Shown here in pieces: positions 6,771 through 7,447 of a stretch of 7,447 nt of DNA. The stretch is from an uncultured Eubacterium sp. (GTDB taxonomy: Bacteria > Bacillota_A > Clostridia > Lachnospirales > Lachnospiraceae), in the NCBI GenBank assembly GCA_948759685.1, contig CAQBGY010000150.1:1-7447 (forward strand), read 5' to 3'. A program made the position numbers and the translations under genes. Under the pieces are notes generated by a model. That model was not told the origin of the DNA, did no database searches, and saw nothing but the letters and a program-made list of their open reading frames with translations. Position 1 is the stretch's first letter. Every line of letters begins with the position of its first letter.

Positions 6771-7447
6771 ATGAAAAAAGTTATTATTATCGGAGCAGGT
6801 CCGGCTGGATTGACGGCAGGTTATGAGCTGTTAAAAAAAGAAGGCTATGAAGTTATAATTTTAGAAAAAACAGATCGTATCGGCGGAATATCCCAGACAG
6901 TGAAATATAAAGGTAACAGGATGGATATTGGCGGACATAGATTTTTTTCGAAAGATGACAGGGTGAATCAGTGGTGGCAGAATATTATGCCTACACAGGG
7001 AGAACCTTCTTATGATGACAAAATATTAGACAGGGAAAAGAGTTTTGCAGAGGGAGGACCGAATCCGGAAGAAACAGACAGAGTTATGCTTGTTCGAAAC
7101 AGAGTTTCAAGAATTTATTATTCAAAGCATTTCTTTGACTATCCTATTTCTTTAAAGTGGGATACTCTGAAGAATATGGGCTTTGTTACAACAATGAAGG
7201 CAGGATTTAGTTATTTATATTCTGTATTTAGAAAACTGCCGGAAGATAATTTAGAGAATTTTTATATCAATCGGTTTGGACGTGTTCTTTATTCAATGTT
7301 TTTTGAAGGATATACAGAAAAATTGTGGGGACGCCACCCAAGGGAGATATCAGCAGATTGGGGAGCACAGAGGGTAAAGGGACTGTCTATTACAGCAGTT
7401 CTTAAAGATGTGTTTTCCAAAATACTTCCAGGCAGAAAAAATGCTAA
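6771..7447 (+). CDS. FAD/NAD(P)-dependent oxidoreductase, UDP-galactopyranose mutase/amine oxidase-like (5' part)
   Basis: The gene is open to the window edge, giving 225 complete codons; relatives are usually about 450-520 aa, so roughly half is missing. The start is ATG with a strong AGGAGG (6759-6764) 6 nt upstream. The N-terminus is a dinucleotide-binding fold: [10 protein letters not shown] (4-13), Glu32 at the end of the second strand for the adenosine ribose, then RIGGISQT (36-43) and DIGGHRFFS (52-60). Later positions typical of this family of NAD(P)/FAD oxidoreductases from polysaccharide clusters are FFDYP (121-125), [15 protein letters not shown] (183-197) and QRVKGLSI (200-207). 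The fold relates it to UDP-galactopyranose mutases and protoporphyrinogen oxidase-like proteins, but it is not a clear match to true galactopyranose mutase. The preceding GT-C and GtrA genes suggest action on a sugar nucleotide or lipid-linked sugar. Substrate is unknown. Confidence 0.85.
   Translation, partial: MKKVIIIGAGPAGLTAGYELLKKEGYEVIILEKTDRIGGISQTVKYKGNRMDIGGHRFFSKDDRVNQWWQNIMPTQGEPSYDDKILDREKSFAEGGPNPEETDRVMLVRNRVSRIYYSKHFFDYPISLKWDTLKNMGFVTTMKAGFSYLYSVFRKLPEDNLENFYINRFGRVLYSMFFEGYTEKLWGRHPREISADWGAQRVKGLSITAVLKDVFSKILPGRKNA

Overview
The window looks like a low-GC member of the Clostridia, most likely a Lachnospiraceae-type gut anaerobe. This is inferred from three things: AT-rich codon use with strong AGGAGG ribosome binding sites, an Agr-type peptide-processing gene, and a GT-C glycosyltransferase / GtrA / FAD-oxidoreductase cluster of the kind seen in Firmicute surface-glycan loci. 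Genus cannot be fixed from the sequence alone.

Layout: (1) Positions 25-609, minus strand, encode an AgrB-family membrane endopeptidase with His70 and Cys77 in catalytic spacing. Its partner peptide gene is not visible and would lie beyond the left edge. (2) Positions 610-918 are a very AT-rich divergent intergenic region with a good promoter for the next gene and clustered A-tracts. (3) Positions 919-4140, plus strand, are a full-length carB (carbamoyl-phosphate synthase large subunit, 1073 aa) closed by an intrinsic terminator. The small-subunit gene carA is absent on both sides. (4) Positions 4261-4433 are a self-contained tRNA-Leu(UAG) unit: consensus promoter, 80-nt class II tRNA, GAAA-loop terminator. 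(5) From 4485 to the right edge runs a plus-strand gene series: a polytopic GT-C glycosyltransferase (4524-6218), a GtrA-family membrane protein (6256-6699) and the first 225 codons of an FAD/NAD(P)-dependent oxidoreductase (6771 to the edge).

How the parts relate: agrB (peptide signalling), carB (arginine and pyrimidine precursor supply) and tRNA-Leu appear to be separate transcription units. The last three genes are probably co-transcribed and fit the start of a lipid-linked surface-glycan modification locus. GtrA proteins are thought to move polyprenyl-phosphate sugars across the membrane, and GT-C enzymes use such donors on the outer face. The oxidoreductase resembles the UDP-galactopyranose mutase/amine oxidase-like proteins common in polysaccharide clusters, but its substrate is unknown. 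I found no mobile element, CRISPR array or clearly new system. The points most worth a second look are the orphan-looking agrB, the carB without carA, the A-tract repeats between them, and a hairpin ahead of the oxidoreductase gene.
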